Assembly: GCF_009939005.1 (NCBI RefSeq)
Contig: NZ_JAACJS010000015.1
Location: 1,800,325 to 1,864,324 of the forward strand
DNA length: 64,000 nt
Direction of reading: 5' to 3'
DNA from: Sediminibacterium roseum
GTDB taxonomy: Bacteria > Bacteroidota > Bacteroidia > Chitinophagales > Chitinophagaceae
The notes beneath the pieces are model-generated. The model was not told the origin of the DNA and made no database searches. It saw only the letters and a list, made by a program, of their open reading frames with translations. Position numbers and translations under genes: made by a program. The first letter of the stretch is position 1. Every line of letters begins with the position of its first letter. Shown here in pieces: positions 8,255 to 16,516 of the stretch.

Positions 8255-9586
8255 TCAACCGATCTTGTATTCATCGATCTTGCGGTACAATGTGGCGGTG
8301 CCGATGCCGAGGAGTCGTGCGGCTTCTGATTTATTGCCGTTGGTGTGGTTCAATGTTTTTTTGATATGGAGTTTTTCCACCACCGAAAGGTTGAAGGAGC
8401 TTTCGGCTTCCCCGTCTGCATTCTGAACATCGGCGGGAAGATTGGCGGATGTAAGTTCTGTGCCATCGCACAGGATAACGGCTCGTTCGATTACGTTTTT
8501 AAGTTCGCGGATGTTGCCTTTCCATGCATGTTGCTGTAGATGCAAAAGAAAGTCATCGCTCATACTATGCACACGAAGGTTGGTTTTGGCAGAGAATACA
8601 TCGAGGTAATATTGTGCAAGCAAGGGAATGTCTTCTTTCCTGTTGCGCAGTGGCGGAAGATGGATCGTGAATATATTCAGCCGGTAGTAAAGGTCTTCCC
8701 TGAATTTGCCATCCTTTACATCCTGCGAGAGGTCGCGGTTGGTGGCTGCAATGATCCGTACATCCACCGAAGTAGCTGAGGTATCACCCACCTTGATAAA
8801 AGAATGATTTTCTAAAACGCGCAACAGCTTTGCCTGCAGGTCGGCCGGCATATCACCCACCTCGTCCAGGAAAAGTGTTCCCTTATTGGCTTCTTCGAGC
8901 AGGCCCGTTTTGTTTTGGTTTGCACCGGTAAACGCACCAGCCTTGTAGCCGAAAAGCTCGCTTTCCAGCAATTCTTTACTCAAGGCGCTGCAATTAAGCG
9001 CCTGGAAAGGCTTCGCTGCGCGTGCGCTCTCGTTGTGTATGGCCTGCGCAAAAACCTCTTTCCCGGTGCCGGTTTCGCCCAGCAATAAAATAGTGGCATC
9101 GGTGGGCGCGGCCTTGCGTGCCAGTGTGATGGCTTCCTTTATTTCTTTCGACTCGCCAATGATGCTGTTGAACCCATATTGTTTGCTTACTTTCTGTTCG
9201 AGCGTATGAATCCTCTTCTGCAGGTTTATTTTTTCCATGGCCCGGCCCAGTAAAGGAATGATCTTTCCATTGTCATCGCCCTTCGTAATATAATCGAAAG
9301 CGCCATCCTTCATTGCCTGCACACCGTCGGGGATATTGCCATAGGCGGTTAGCAGGATGATCTCAAGAAAAGGAAATTTTTGTTTAAAGGGCTTCACCAC
9401 ATCAACACCGCTGCCATCGGGGAGTTTAACATCACACAGCAATACATCTACCGCTTCGCTTTCCAGGATCTTTTTCCCGGCCTTGATCGTGCCGGCCTGC
9501 AACACGGAAAAACCCTCCAATGAGATAACCCTGCTGAGCAGCCCCCGCAGTTTTCCTTCGTCGTCTATAATAAGTATGGTTCCCAT
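8255..9586 (-). CDS. NtrC-family sigma-54-dependent response regulator
   Basis: 443 residues from the ATG at 9586, chosen because it begins MGTILIIDDE, the first receiver strand; the open frame extends 30 codons further but without receiver sequence. Receiver with phospho-acceptor D52 (CDVKLPDGSG); AAA+ domain with Walker A GETGTGKE at 170-177 and the sigma-54 contact motif GAFTGA at 217-222; C-terminal Fis-type helix-turn-helix (KSEAARLLGIGTATLYRK). It lies upstream of the kdp operon on the same strand, where most bacteria have the OmpR-type KdpE. It probably responds to the HAMP kinase at 1-1311 and activates kdp. Confidence 0.93.
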   Translation of the reverse strand: MGTILIIDDEGKLRGLLSRVISLEGFSVLQAGTIKAGKKILESEAVDVLLCDVKLPDGSGVDVVKPFKQKFPFLEIILLTAYGNIPDGVQAMKDGAFDYITKGDDNGKIIPLLGRAMEKINLQKRIHTLEQKVSKQYGFNSIIGESKEIKEAITLARKAAPTDATILLLGETGTGKEVFAQAIHNESARAAKPFQALNCSALSKELLESELFGYKAGAFTGANQNKTGLLEEANKGTLFLDEVGDMPADLQAKLLRVLENHSFIKVGDTSATSVDVRIIAATNRDLSQDVKDGKFREDLYYRLNIFTIHLPPLRNRKEDIPLLAQYYLDVFSAKTNLRVHSMSDDFLLHLQQHAWKGNIRELKNVIERAVILCDGTELTSANLPADVQNADGEAESSFNLSVVEKLHIKKTLNHTNGNKSEAARLLGIGTATLYRKIDEYKIG

Positions 9587-9796
9587 CTGAGGTTTACAGG
9601 CAAAGGTATAACTCTTCTGTAAAGCCTTCTCAATTGTTGGTTGCAAACATTTTGAAGGGTGTTGTTCTTGGGGCAACCCGTTCTGTTATGCCCGGCTTTC
9701 ACCGGTCCTGCCATGATCTTTGGCTTTAACAACCTGATCGATATTCAAGGCGGGTTCAAATCGATAAAAGAAAGCGGACTCTTCCCTATTTCTGAG

Positions 9797-9804
9797 TACG
9801 TTTG
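9797..9804 (+). promoter_or_regulatory. Candidate Bacteroidota -7 element for the YeeE pair
   Basis: TACGTTTG fits the TANNTTTG -7 consensus and lies 39 nt upstream of the ATG at 9844. No convincing TTG at -33 and no CRP/FNR-like box at the spacing used elsewhere in the window. Confidence 0.4.
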
Positions 9805-9843
9805 CCCATCAACCTTAGCAACAAATTAAAATCTGGTCCTGCT

Positions 9844-10413
9844 ATGCTTTTGTCTATTTTATCATCGCCATGGCCCTGGTACGTGGCCGGCCCGCTGATC
9901 GGGTTAATGGTTCCGGCTTTATTATTGATAGGAAATAAGTCTTTTGGAATCTCATCCTCACTGCGCCATGTATGTGCTGCCTGTATACCTGCAAAAATTC
10001 CTTTTTTCAAGTACAACTGGAAAAAGGAAACCTGGAACCTGGTTTTTGTTGCCGGCATTTTACTGGGCGGTTTTGTCGCAATGCAATTTCTCAACGATCC
10101 CGCTGAAGTACATGTGGATGCGAGGCTTGCCGGTGAACTCGAAAAATATGGCATCAGCAACTTCCATGGTTTGGTGCCGGCTGACTTATTTAACTGGAAA
10201 AGCCTTCTAACGCCGAGGGGATTTATTATGATGGTGATCGGCGGCTTTATGGTAGGTTTCGGAACACGGTATGCAGGTGGTTGTACAAGTGGTCATGCCA
10301 TCATGGGTCTCAGCAGCCTTCAATGGCCCTCGCTTTTAGCTACCGTAAGCTTTATGGCCGGCGGTTTTATCATGGCAAACCTGGTCCTGCCTTTTATTCT
10401 AAAACTGATTTGA
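9844..10413 (+). CDS. YeeE/YedE-family sulfur-compound transporter, first half
   Basis: 189 residues from the ATG at 9844; the frame could open earlier only at a TTG. Hydrophobic with about five helices. It carries the YeeE family cysteine motif GTRYAGGCTSGHAIMG. Family members move thiosulfate or related sulfur species through the inner membrane, and in many bacteria the protein is split into two adjacent genes as here; the second half begins 3 nt downstream. The persulfide dioxygenase-rhodanese gene at 48 kb may use the same sulfur pool (inference). Confidence 0.85.
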   Translation: MLLSILSSPWPWYVAGPLIGLMVPALLLIGNKSFGISSSLRHVCAACIPAKIPFFKYNWKKETWNLVFVAGILLGGFVAMQFLNDPAEVHVDARLAGELEKYGISNFHGLVPADLFNWKSLLTPRGFIMMVIGGFMVGFGTRYAGGCTSGHAIMGLSSLQWPSLLATVSFMAGGFIMANLVLPFILKLI

Positions 10414-10416
10414 TCT

Positions 10417-10950
10417 ATGACAACAGGAAAAAACAAAGCCGAAAAAAAACATCACCAGTTTCTCACAAAGAATACCGACTTCGAGGTCCGCTCCCTCGAT
10501 ACCATTTGTGTAAACGAAAGCGAGCTGTCACACCCCTGGTGGTACAACGGAAAATACCTGCTGGCCGGCATTATTTTCGGAATTATTTTGGTAAAGGCGG
10601 AGGTGATATCGTGGTTCCGTATCCAGGAAATGTTCAGGTTGCAAAGTTTTCACATGTTCGGGGTGATTGGTTCGGCAGTTTTGGTTGGGATGATCAGTGT
10701 TGGCCTGATAAAAAGATACAGGATCAAAACCATCTATGGCGAACCCATTGAAATTCCTAAAAAAGAGTTCAGCCGCGGACAGGTTTACGGCGGATTGATC
10801 TTTGGATTTGGCTGGGCGCTTACCGGTGCCTGTCCCGGCCCGCTATTTGCCCAGATCGGGACAGGTGCAACCGTGATACTGGTTTCACTGCTCAGTGCTG
10901 TTGCCGGCACGTGGGTATATGGCCGGTACAGGTCATCCCTGCCCCATTAA
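10417..10950 (+). CDS. YeeE/YedE-family sulfur-compound transporter, second half
   Basis: 177 residues: an N-terminal hydrophilic region of about 45, then four or so helices. The second family motif GWALTGACPGPLFAQIG holds the conserved Cys-Pro-Gly-Pro. It starts 3 nt after the preceding transporter half, so the two probably form one heteromeric transporter. Confidence 0.85.
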   Translation: MTTGKNKAEKKHHQFLTKNTDFEVRSLDTICVNESELSHPWWYNGKYLLAGIIFGIILVKAEVISWFRIQEMFRLQSFHMFGVIGSAVLVGMISVGLIKRYRIKTIYGEPIEIPKKEFSRGQVYGGLIFGFGWALTGACPGPLFAQIGTGATVILVSLLSAVAGTWVYGRYRSSLPH

Positions 10951-10998
10951 AAAGTTCATCCTTTGGTGTGCACAGCATTGACCACTTCATAGAATATT

Positions 10999-11454
10999 AT
11001 GCCCGATATCTTATACACAGAAGCAACCGAACGTGAGGTGGCAGCGATTGCCAAATTGCGCGCAGTAAACTCTGGCAATGAAGAACATTGGAAGGAGAGA
11101 ATAACGGGCTATCACAACGGCCTTATTCACCCGCAGAAAGCAAAACCGGAAAGAACAATTTTGATTGCTTCTCACCAATCCGAGGTCATTGGATGGATCG
11201 CAGGACACCTGACCGAACGTTTCAATTGCGACGGAGAACTGCAGTGGCTTGATGTTCGTTCGGATTATCGAAGGAAGGGCATCGCTTCTACATTATGGAA
11301 TGAGCTGTCTGAATGGTTTATAAAAAACAATTCTTACAAGATCTGCGTGGACCCCGGGAATGAAGAAGCACGGAAATTTTATGCAAACAACGGTGCGGCC
11401 AACCTGGATGATCATTGGATGTATTGGCCGGACATCAGGGAAGCCAGGAAATAA
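10999..11454 (+). CDS. GNAT-family N-acetyltransferase
   Basis: 151 residues with the GNAT core: strand and acetyl-CoA loop LQWLDVRSDYRRKGIAS (R-x-x-G-x-A type), then a helix and the C-terminal NEEARKFYANNGA segment typical of these enzymes. It transfers an acetyl group from acetyl-CoA to an unknown amine substrate. 48 nt after the transporter pair, possibly the same transcript. Confidence 0.85.
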   Translation: MPDILYTEATEREVAAIAKLRAVNSGNEEHWKERITGYHNGLIHPQKAKPERTILIASHQSEVIGWIAGHLTERFNCDGELQWLDVRSDYRRKGIASTLWNELSEWFIKNNSYKICVDPGNEEARKFYANNGAANLDDHWMYWPDIREARK

Positions 11455-11483
11455 AAGTTGACGTCATCATAAACGAACGGATC

Positions 11484-11513
11484 AAAAAAATGCCGGAAGA
11501 TTGCTCTTCCGGC
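11484..11513 (-). terminator. Intrinsic terminator, minus strand
   Basis: A 9-bp stem (GCCGGAAGA/TCTTCCGGC, loop of 4) at 11492-11513 is followed on the minus strand by seven T residues (11490-11484). It ends transcription from the gene at 11608-12138; on the plus strand the same hairpin has only a weak T tract. Confidence 0.8.
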
Positions 11514-11607
11514 TGCCTTTAAAAACCGGGCGTTGAAACGCCTGTTTGCTTCGGCCCGTCCGAAGTAGTTTTCACAGGTTGCTTTCCCGTGAGAGGCTTG
11601 CAAAATG
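11514..11607 (-). ncRNA. Structured 3' UTR or small-RNA candidate
   Basis: Between the stop of the 11608 gene and its terminator lie two more hairpins: a 5-7 bp stem GGCGT/ACGCC with a TGAA tetraloop (11529-11542) and a 6-bp stem CTTCGG/CCGAAG (11549-11565). Three hairpins in about 80 nt ending in a T-run resemble a 3'-derived small RNA. No RNA family was recognised. Confidence 0.25.
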
Positions 11608-12138
11608 CTATAACCAACCGATGAAGCGGAACTTGTGTGTTGCCTTATCCTTTTTCATAATCGAGCTTGTCCACGGAAGGTGTTTTATTTTTTCAACAAA
11701 TGCCTTATTGGAATGGTAAACATCCAACAGGTTCTTCCTGGAAAGCGGGTGCAATGGCGAAACCGCGTCAACGCTAAAATAGAGCGGCTGTGTTGTTAAA
11801 CAGGCAACGCAGACCGGTACGCTGTACAGACAGATCTTATTTGTGCTTTCCACTCGGTAACCCTCTTCATTATAGAGGCGCCAGTCAACCCCTTCTTTTC
11901 TGTATCCCCACAACTGGTCGAAATAAAACCGCGTGGTGCTATCACGTTGTTTGATCACGATATACCCGCGTTTGTTGTCGAGCAACTTCTCATCATCCGA
12001 ACTTGTAAACCCATGGCTCACTATGCCCGCTTCAAAGTCTTTTGCCGTTAGGTACACGCCGTTTTCAGGACGCTTCCGTATGGTTTGCCCCTGCGCCATA
12101 TTGGCCAGCAATAAGAGAAGAACTACAAGGTTTTTCAT
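11608..12138 (-). CDS. Secreted protein of unknown function
   Basis: 176 residues with a clear signal peptide (KNLVVLLLLLANMAQG, cleavage near residue 18). The mature part is mixed alpha/beta with a Cys pair (VPVCVACL) near residue 112. No family recognised. It follows the RND efflux operon on the same strand, about 90 nt after its last gene, and could be a periplasmic accessory or an independent gene. Confidence 0.65.
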   Translation of the reverse strand: MKNLVVLLLLLANMAQGQTIRKRPENGVYLTAKDFEAGIVSHGFTSSDDEKLLDNKRGYIVIKQRDSTTRFYFDQLWGYRKEGVDWRLYNEEGYRVESTNKICLYSVPVCVACLTTQPLYFSVDAVSPLHPLSRKNLLDVYHSNKAFVEKIKHLPWTSSIMKKDKATHKFRFIGWL

Positions 12139-12156
12139 ATTATGGCCTTTTGTTTT

Positions 12157-12225
12157 TTAAGAAATTAGCCCTGCCAGGAATAGCAGGGCTGTTGCAAATA
12201 ATACTACAACATGAGATTTCTTCAT
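12157..12225 (-). CDS. Possible 22-aa membrane peptide
   Basis: ATG-started frame 3 nt after the stop of the membrane-fusion gene. It encodes one hydrophobic helix (VVVLFATALLFLAGLIS) after MKKSH. Against it: a hairpin that could be a terminator lies inside the frame at 12167-12190. Kept as a low-confidence small gene. Confidence 0.3.
   Translation of the reverse strand: MKKSHVVVLFATALLFLAGLIS
12167..12190 (-). terminator. Hairpin after the efflux operon
   Basis: 8-bp perfect stem AGCCCTGC/GCAGGGCT with an 8-nt loop; the minus strand continues AATTTCTTAAAAAAC. It may terminate the efflux operon, although the T tract is interrupted. Confidence 0.4.
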
Positions 12226-12228
12226 GAA

Positions 12229-13284
12229 TCAATTCATTTCATCGGTTGCATTGATAATCACTTTATCGCCGGGCGCAAGATTTCCATAGATCTCAACTTT
12301 ATCTGCCGCCTGGTTACCTGTGGTTACGTCAACTTTTTTGGGTTTTCCATTGTCGAGGGTTAAAACATATTTTCGTTCAGTAGAAGTAACCACCGCAGAC
12401 CGCGGCACCCAAAGCGCCTGTACATTTCCTTTGGAGTAGAGAAAAACATCTGCATACATTCCTGGCGACAGACCCAATTTTGTATTTGGCACATCGATCT
12501 CCATCCTTTCGCTCCTGTACTGTGCATTGATGTTCATGGACCGCCTGCTGATAAAACCTGTAAGCCTTTTGCCCTGAAGCGCACTTACGTAAAAAGAAAC
12601 GGTGTCTTTGTTTTTGAGGTTGGCGGCAATGGCTTCGGGTACGTCTACCTGCAAACGGAGATGGTCGGTCTGCTTTAATTCAAGCATCGGTTTATCTTTC
12701 GATGCAGAACTTACCAATGCACCTGGATGCACGTTCCTTTCCGTTATTGTTCCGCTGAAGGGTGCCGAAACCCGCAGGTAGCCGGTCATGGTTTGCTGCA
12801 TTTGCCAGTTCGCCTTCTCTGCATTACTGATCATACTGTCGGCTTCCACCTTTGAGCGCGCATTGGAAAGTTCCATGGGAGAAATGGCACCGGGTGTTTG
12901 AGAGGCTTCCAGCAAACGCATATAGCGGTCCTTGCTGATGGTGTAATCGGTGCGGGTACGCGCATATTTTTCCTTTGCCTGGAGAACGGATTGTTCCAGT
13001 TCCGGCGCTTCTAGGATCATCAGCACCATTCCCCGTGAGACTTTTGATCCCACATCTACACCGACCGTTTTTACATAACCGTTCACCTTGGGAAAAATGC
13101 TCACTTCCTGGAAAGCAGCCAGCTGTGCAGGCAGTTTCACAACAGTAGATACCCCACCGCTCTCAACCGTCGCAGTTTGGTAGCCAGGCGCCACAGGAGC
13201 TGCCTTCTCTGCTTTTTTTTCTTTTTTATCTGAGCAGGAAGATAGGGTCACAAGAAAAACAAAAATTACAAAACAATATTTCAT
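12229..13284 (-). CDS. RND efflux periplasmic adaptor (membrane-fusion lipoprotein)
   Basis: 351 residues. Lipoprotein signal with lipobox LSSC (Cys17). Barrel-sandwich hybrid (FPKVNGYVKTVGVDVGSKVSRG near residue 65), a helical hairpin (about 100-155), a second lipoyl half (GYLRVSAPFSGTITERNVHPG) and a beta-barrel domain. It links the inner-membrane RND pump encoded 10 nt upstream to the TolC-like channel. Substrate unknown; the neighbouring Cys-rich secreted proteins hint at metals, but the pump sequence is closer to multidrug types. Confidence 0.92.
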   Translation of the reverse strand: MKYCFVIFVFLVTLSSCSDKKEKKAEKAAPVAPGYQTATVESGGVSTVVKLPAQLAAFQEVSIFPKVNGYVKTVGVDVGSKVSRGMVLMILEAPELEQSVLQAKEKYARTRTDYTISKDRYMRLLEASQTPGAISPMELSNARSKVEADSMISNAEKANWQMQQTMTGYLRVSAPFSGTITERNVHPGALVSSASKDKPMLELKQTDHLRLQVDVPEAIAANLKNKDTVSFYVSALQGKRLTGFISRRSMNINAQYRSERMEIDVPNTKLGLSPGMYADVFLYSKGNVQALWVPRSAVVTSTERKYVLTLDNGKPKKVDVTTGNQAADKVEIYGNLAPGDKVIINATDEMN

Positions 13285-13294
13285 GGGATTTATT

Positions 13295-16200
13295 TTAGGA
13301 ATTGACAGATTCAGGTAAGAGCGAAACGGATTGAAAACCGGAACGTTGCCGCACCCAGCCGTATACCAGGGGCACTATGTAGAGCGCCGCGAATGTGGAA
13401 GCGATCAGCCCGCCAATTACAGCCCGCCCCAGCGGTGCAGATTGATCACCTGCTTCGCCAAGTCCACTGGCCATCGGTATCATACCGGCGATCATGGCCA
13501 GGCTCGTCATCAGGATCGGCCGCAAACGTATACCGGCGGCAACCGTTGCGGCTTTGAATGGATCCCTGTAGGAAAGACGCAATGCTTCAGCGTTGGTAAC
13601 AATCAGGATCGCATTGGCCACCGATACGCCCGTGCTCATAATGATACCCATATAAGACTGGAGGTTAAGCGTAGCGCCTGTTGCCAGCAACAGGATCATC
13701 GCACCCAATAACACGGCAGGGATGGTTGACAATACGGCGAGCGCAACGCCAAAGGATTGATAGTTTGCCGTAAGCAACAAAAGAATAACGATGATCGCAA
13801 CCAGCAAGCCCGTCTGTAAAGAATCGAGGGTTTCTGTTAGCAGCGAGGACATCCCTTTTATTTCAGGAACAAGCCCGCGCGGGGGTTCACCCAGCAAAGC
13901 AATTGTTCTTTGAACCGCTCCTGTTGCCGTACCAAGGTCTTTTTTAAAAACGTTTGCGCTTACGGTTAAAAATCTTCGTGGCCCGGCCCTGTCGTATTCC
14001 CCGGGCAAAGTATCGATCACTAATTGGGCTATATCGGAAAGCACAGGTCTTGCTTTTCCTTTCACCAGCGGAATAGATTGCAATTGCTCAAGGGAGTTCA
14101 TCAAATACTCCGGAACCTGAACCTGCACCTGGTAAGTATAGGCCACTTTTGTATCAAGCCATTGAACCTTTTCTGTGAAGCGGCTCGATGAAGTTGCGTC
14201 GGTTATACTTCTCGCAACCTCCGGAAGATTCAGACCCATTTGCGCAAGACGAAACCTGTCGATAGTGATTCTGACCGTAGGAAAATGCAGGGGCTGTGCG
14301 ATCTGCACATCACGCAGGTAGCTGATCTGTTTGAGGGAATCAACAAGGCGTTCAGCATACTTCTTTATATCATCAAAATTTTTGCCTGCAACGCGGACCT
14401 CTACTGGGGTGGCCGCTCCCTGCGCCATGATCTTTTCTGTGAGCTCTATCGGTTCAAAAGAAATATCTACGGAAGGATATGCCGCTTTGATACTGGCGCG
14501 CAGCTTGTCTTTTAACTCGTCGAGGTTTGCATGATAATCCTCCGCCAGGTTGATTTGCAGGATGGCCTCATGTGTACCGCTGTTGAAAATGTAAAGGTTG
14601 CTGGAACCATAACTGCTCGGGATCAATCCTACATAGGCCGAGCTCACAGACACATTCCCGCCAACGGTAGAATCTATCACACCGAGAATTCCTTTTACGG
14701 CGCGTTCCGTATGCTCCAGCCTTGTACCGTCTGGCTCTTTGATGCGTAGCTGCAGCTGGCCATTGTTTGTTTTGGGTAACAGGTCCTTCCCAATCACCAC
14801 ATAACAAATACCTGCCGCAACCAGGGAAAGCACAAGGTAAAGTGGTACGATCCACCGCCGCTTTGGCATCCAATGATGGAGCTGGTGTCCCAATTTCACC
14901 TTGATGCGCGAGAAGAACCCATTTTCTTCCGGATGAATTCTATCCTGTTTCTCATGGTCTACCACTTCGGCAATCTCCCCTTCATCGAGCGATAAACCAG
15001 CGTGTGCCTGGTCAGTGGGGTGATGATACTTTTGAAACATACCCTCCTTAAGCAGCCAGTTGGAAATAACCGGCACCAGGGTTTGGGCAGCGATGAATGA
15101 AATGATCATGGCAAAGCCGATCGACAACGACAAAGGAAGGAACATGGCTTTGGGTACACCCGTCATAACAAAAGATGGCGCGAATACGGCCAGGATACAA
15201 AGCAGGATCAGCAGCAAAGGAAAAGAGATCTCTTCACAGGCATCCCTGATGGCGAGCCGTTTTGGTTTACCCATTTCAAGGTGCTGATGAATGTTCTCTA
15301 TCGTAACCGTGGCCTGGTCTACCAAAACACCTATCGCCAGGGCAAGTCCGCTCAAGGTCATGATATTGATGGTTTGTCCGCACAGGTTAAGAAACAGCAT
15401 GGTGCTGATCACCGCAACAGGAATGGTGATCACTACCACCAGGCTGCTTCTCCAGTCCTTCAAAAAAAGCAATACCATGAGCCCGGTAAGAATGGCACCC
15501 AGTATTCCTTCTGTCATCAGGCTTTTAACCGCATTGATCACAAAAACCGATTGGTCAAATTCATAACTCACGTTCACATCCTCCGGTAGCAGGCTTTTCA
15601 TTTCGGGGATCTTTCCCTTTAGTTGCTGAACAACATCCCAGGTGGATGCATCCGCTGTTTTTACCACGGGGATATAAACCGAGCGTTTGCCGTTGATCAA
15701 TGCGTAATCTACCGTAATGTCTGAAGCGTCCGCAACAGTAGCTACATCATGAATAAAAACAGAAGCAGCACCATTTGTAGTAACGGGTATGTCTTCGAAA
15801 TGCTGTACTTTTTCTTCCAGCGAGTTGAGCGTCGTTACATACATCAGGCTATCGATCCGGATATTACCGGATGGTGTGATGGTATTGTTCCTCGTAATGG
15901 ATTCGACAACCTGGTCTGGTGAAATATTGAACCTGCGTAATTTCTCAGGATCTACGCTGATCACTATCGATCTTGAATTGGCCCCGAACGGCGGCGGCGC
16001 CGATAAGCCCGGTACCGTTGAGAACATCGACCGCACACGGGTTACCGCCAGGTCATAGATCTCTTTGAGCGATTTTGTCGGGCTGCTGAAAACAAGCTGC
16101 CCCACCGGCAAGGATGATGCATCAAAACGCAACACCTGTGGAGGCAGCGCACCTGCGGGAAAAAATTTGGCGGCCCTGTTTACCTGTAGAGCCACCTGCG

Positions 16201-16510
16201 CCGCAGCTTCCGCCATATCGGTGCTCTCGTAAAAACTAAGTTTGATGAGGGTCAACCCCTGTATGTTTTTACTTTCCATGTTCTTAATACCATTTACATA
16301 CAGGAACTGGTCCTGTAAACGCGTGGCAAAAAAACCTTCCATCTGCTGGGGCGACATGCCGCCGTAGGATTCGATCACGTATATCGTAGGCAGGTTCAAC
16401 TTTGGAAATATATCTATTGGTATTGTTCGGATGGCCATGACCGAGAACATCAACAACCCAGTAAAAAGCACCAATACAGTGATTGGCCTTTTTAACGCTG
16501 CTCTTACCAT
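13295..16510 (-). CDS. RND efflux inner-membrane pump (AcrB/CzcA superfamily)
   Basis: 1071 residues, the normal size, with two sets of TM helices and two large periplasmic loops. TM4 reads LAIGVLVDQATVTIENI: the first Asp of the AcrB proton-relay pair is kept and the second is Gln, similar to CzcA-type pumps that have only one Asp there; the Glu that follows is kept. A hydrophilic cytosolic segment (about 490-545) separates the halves. Proton-driven export of an unknown substrate. The adaptor gene follows 10 nt downstream; the TolC-type gene ends 6 nt upstream. Confidence 0.95.
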   Translation of the reverse strand: MVRAALKRPITVLVLFTGLLMFSVMAIRTIPIDIFPKLNLPTIYVIESYGGMSPQQMEGFFATRLQDQFLYVNGIKNMESKNIQGLTLIKLSFYESTDMAEAAAQVALQVNRAAKFFPAGALPPQVLRFDASSLPVGQLVFSSPTKSLKEIYDLAVTRVRSMFSTVPGLSAPPPFGANSRSIVISVDPEKLRRFNISPDQVVESITRNNTITPSGNIRIDSLMYVTTLNSLEEKVQHFEDIPVTTNGAASVFIHDVATVADASDITVDYALINGKRSVYIPVVKTADASTWDVVQQLKGKIPEMKSLLPEDVNVSYEFDQSVFVINAVKSLMTEGILGAILTGLMVLLFLKDWRSSLVVVITIPVAVISTMLFLNLCGQTINIMTLSGLALAIGVLVDQATVTIENIHQHLEMGKPKRLAIRDACEEISFPLLLILLCILAVFAPSFVMTGVPKAMFLPLSLSIGFAMIISFIAAQTLVPVISNWLLKEGMFQKYHHPTDQAHAGLSLDEGEIAEVVDHEKQDRIHPEENGFFSRIKVKLGHQLHHWMPKRRWIVPLYLVLSLVAAGICYVVIGKDLLPKTNNGQLQLRIKEPDGTRLEHTERAVKGILGVIDSTVGGNVSVSSAYVGLIPSSYGSSNLYIFNSGTHEAILQINLAEDYHANLDELKDKLRASIKAAYPSVDISFEPIELTEKIMAQGAATPVEVRVAGKNFDDIKKYAERLVDSLKQISYLRDVQIAQPLHFPTVRITIDRFRLAQMGLNLPEVARSITDATSSSRFTEKVQWLDTKVAYTYQVQVQVPEYLMNSLEQLQSIPLVKGKARPVLSDIAQLVIDTLPGEYDRAGPRRFLTVSANVFKKDLGTATGAVQRTIALLGEPPRGLVPEIKGMSSLLTETLDSLQTGLLVAIIVILLLLTANYQSFGVALAVLSTIPAVLLGAMILLLATGATLNLQSYMGIIMSTGVSVANAILIVTNAEALRLSYRDPFKAATVAAGIRLRPILMTSLAMIAGMIPMASGLGEAGDQSAPLGRAVIGGLIASTFAALYIVPLVYGWVRQRSGFQSVSLLPESVNS

Positions 16511-16516
16511 GAGTAA

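Noticed and set aside
11412..11603. Minus-strand open frame of 63 codons
   Set aside because: Covers the terminator hairpins and the end of the acetyltransferase gene; no plausible product.
11484..11607. Cobalamin or other known riboswitch
   Set aside because: GTGAAAA and GGGAA fragments occur on the minus strand but the conserved core order is missing, and the element lies after a gene, not before one.
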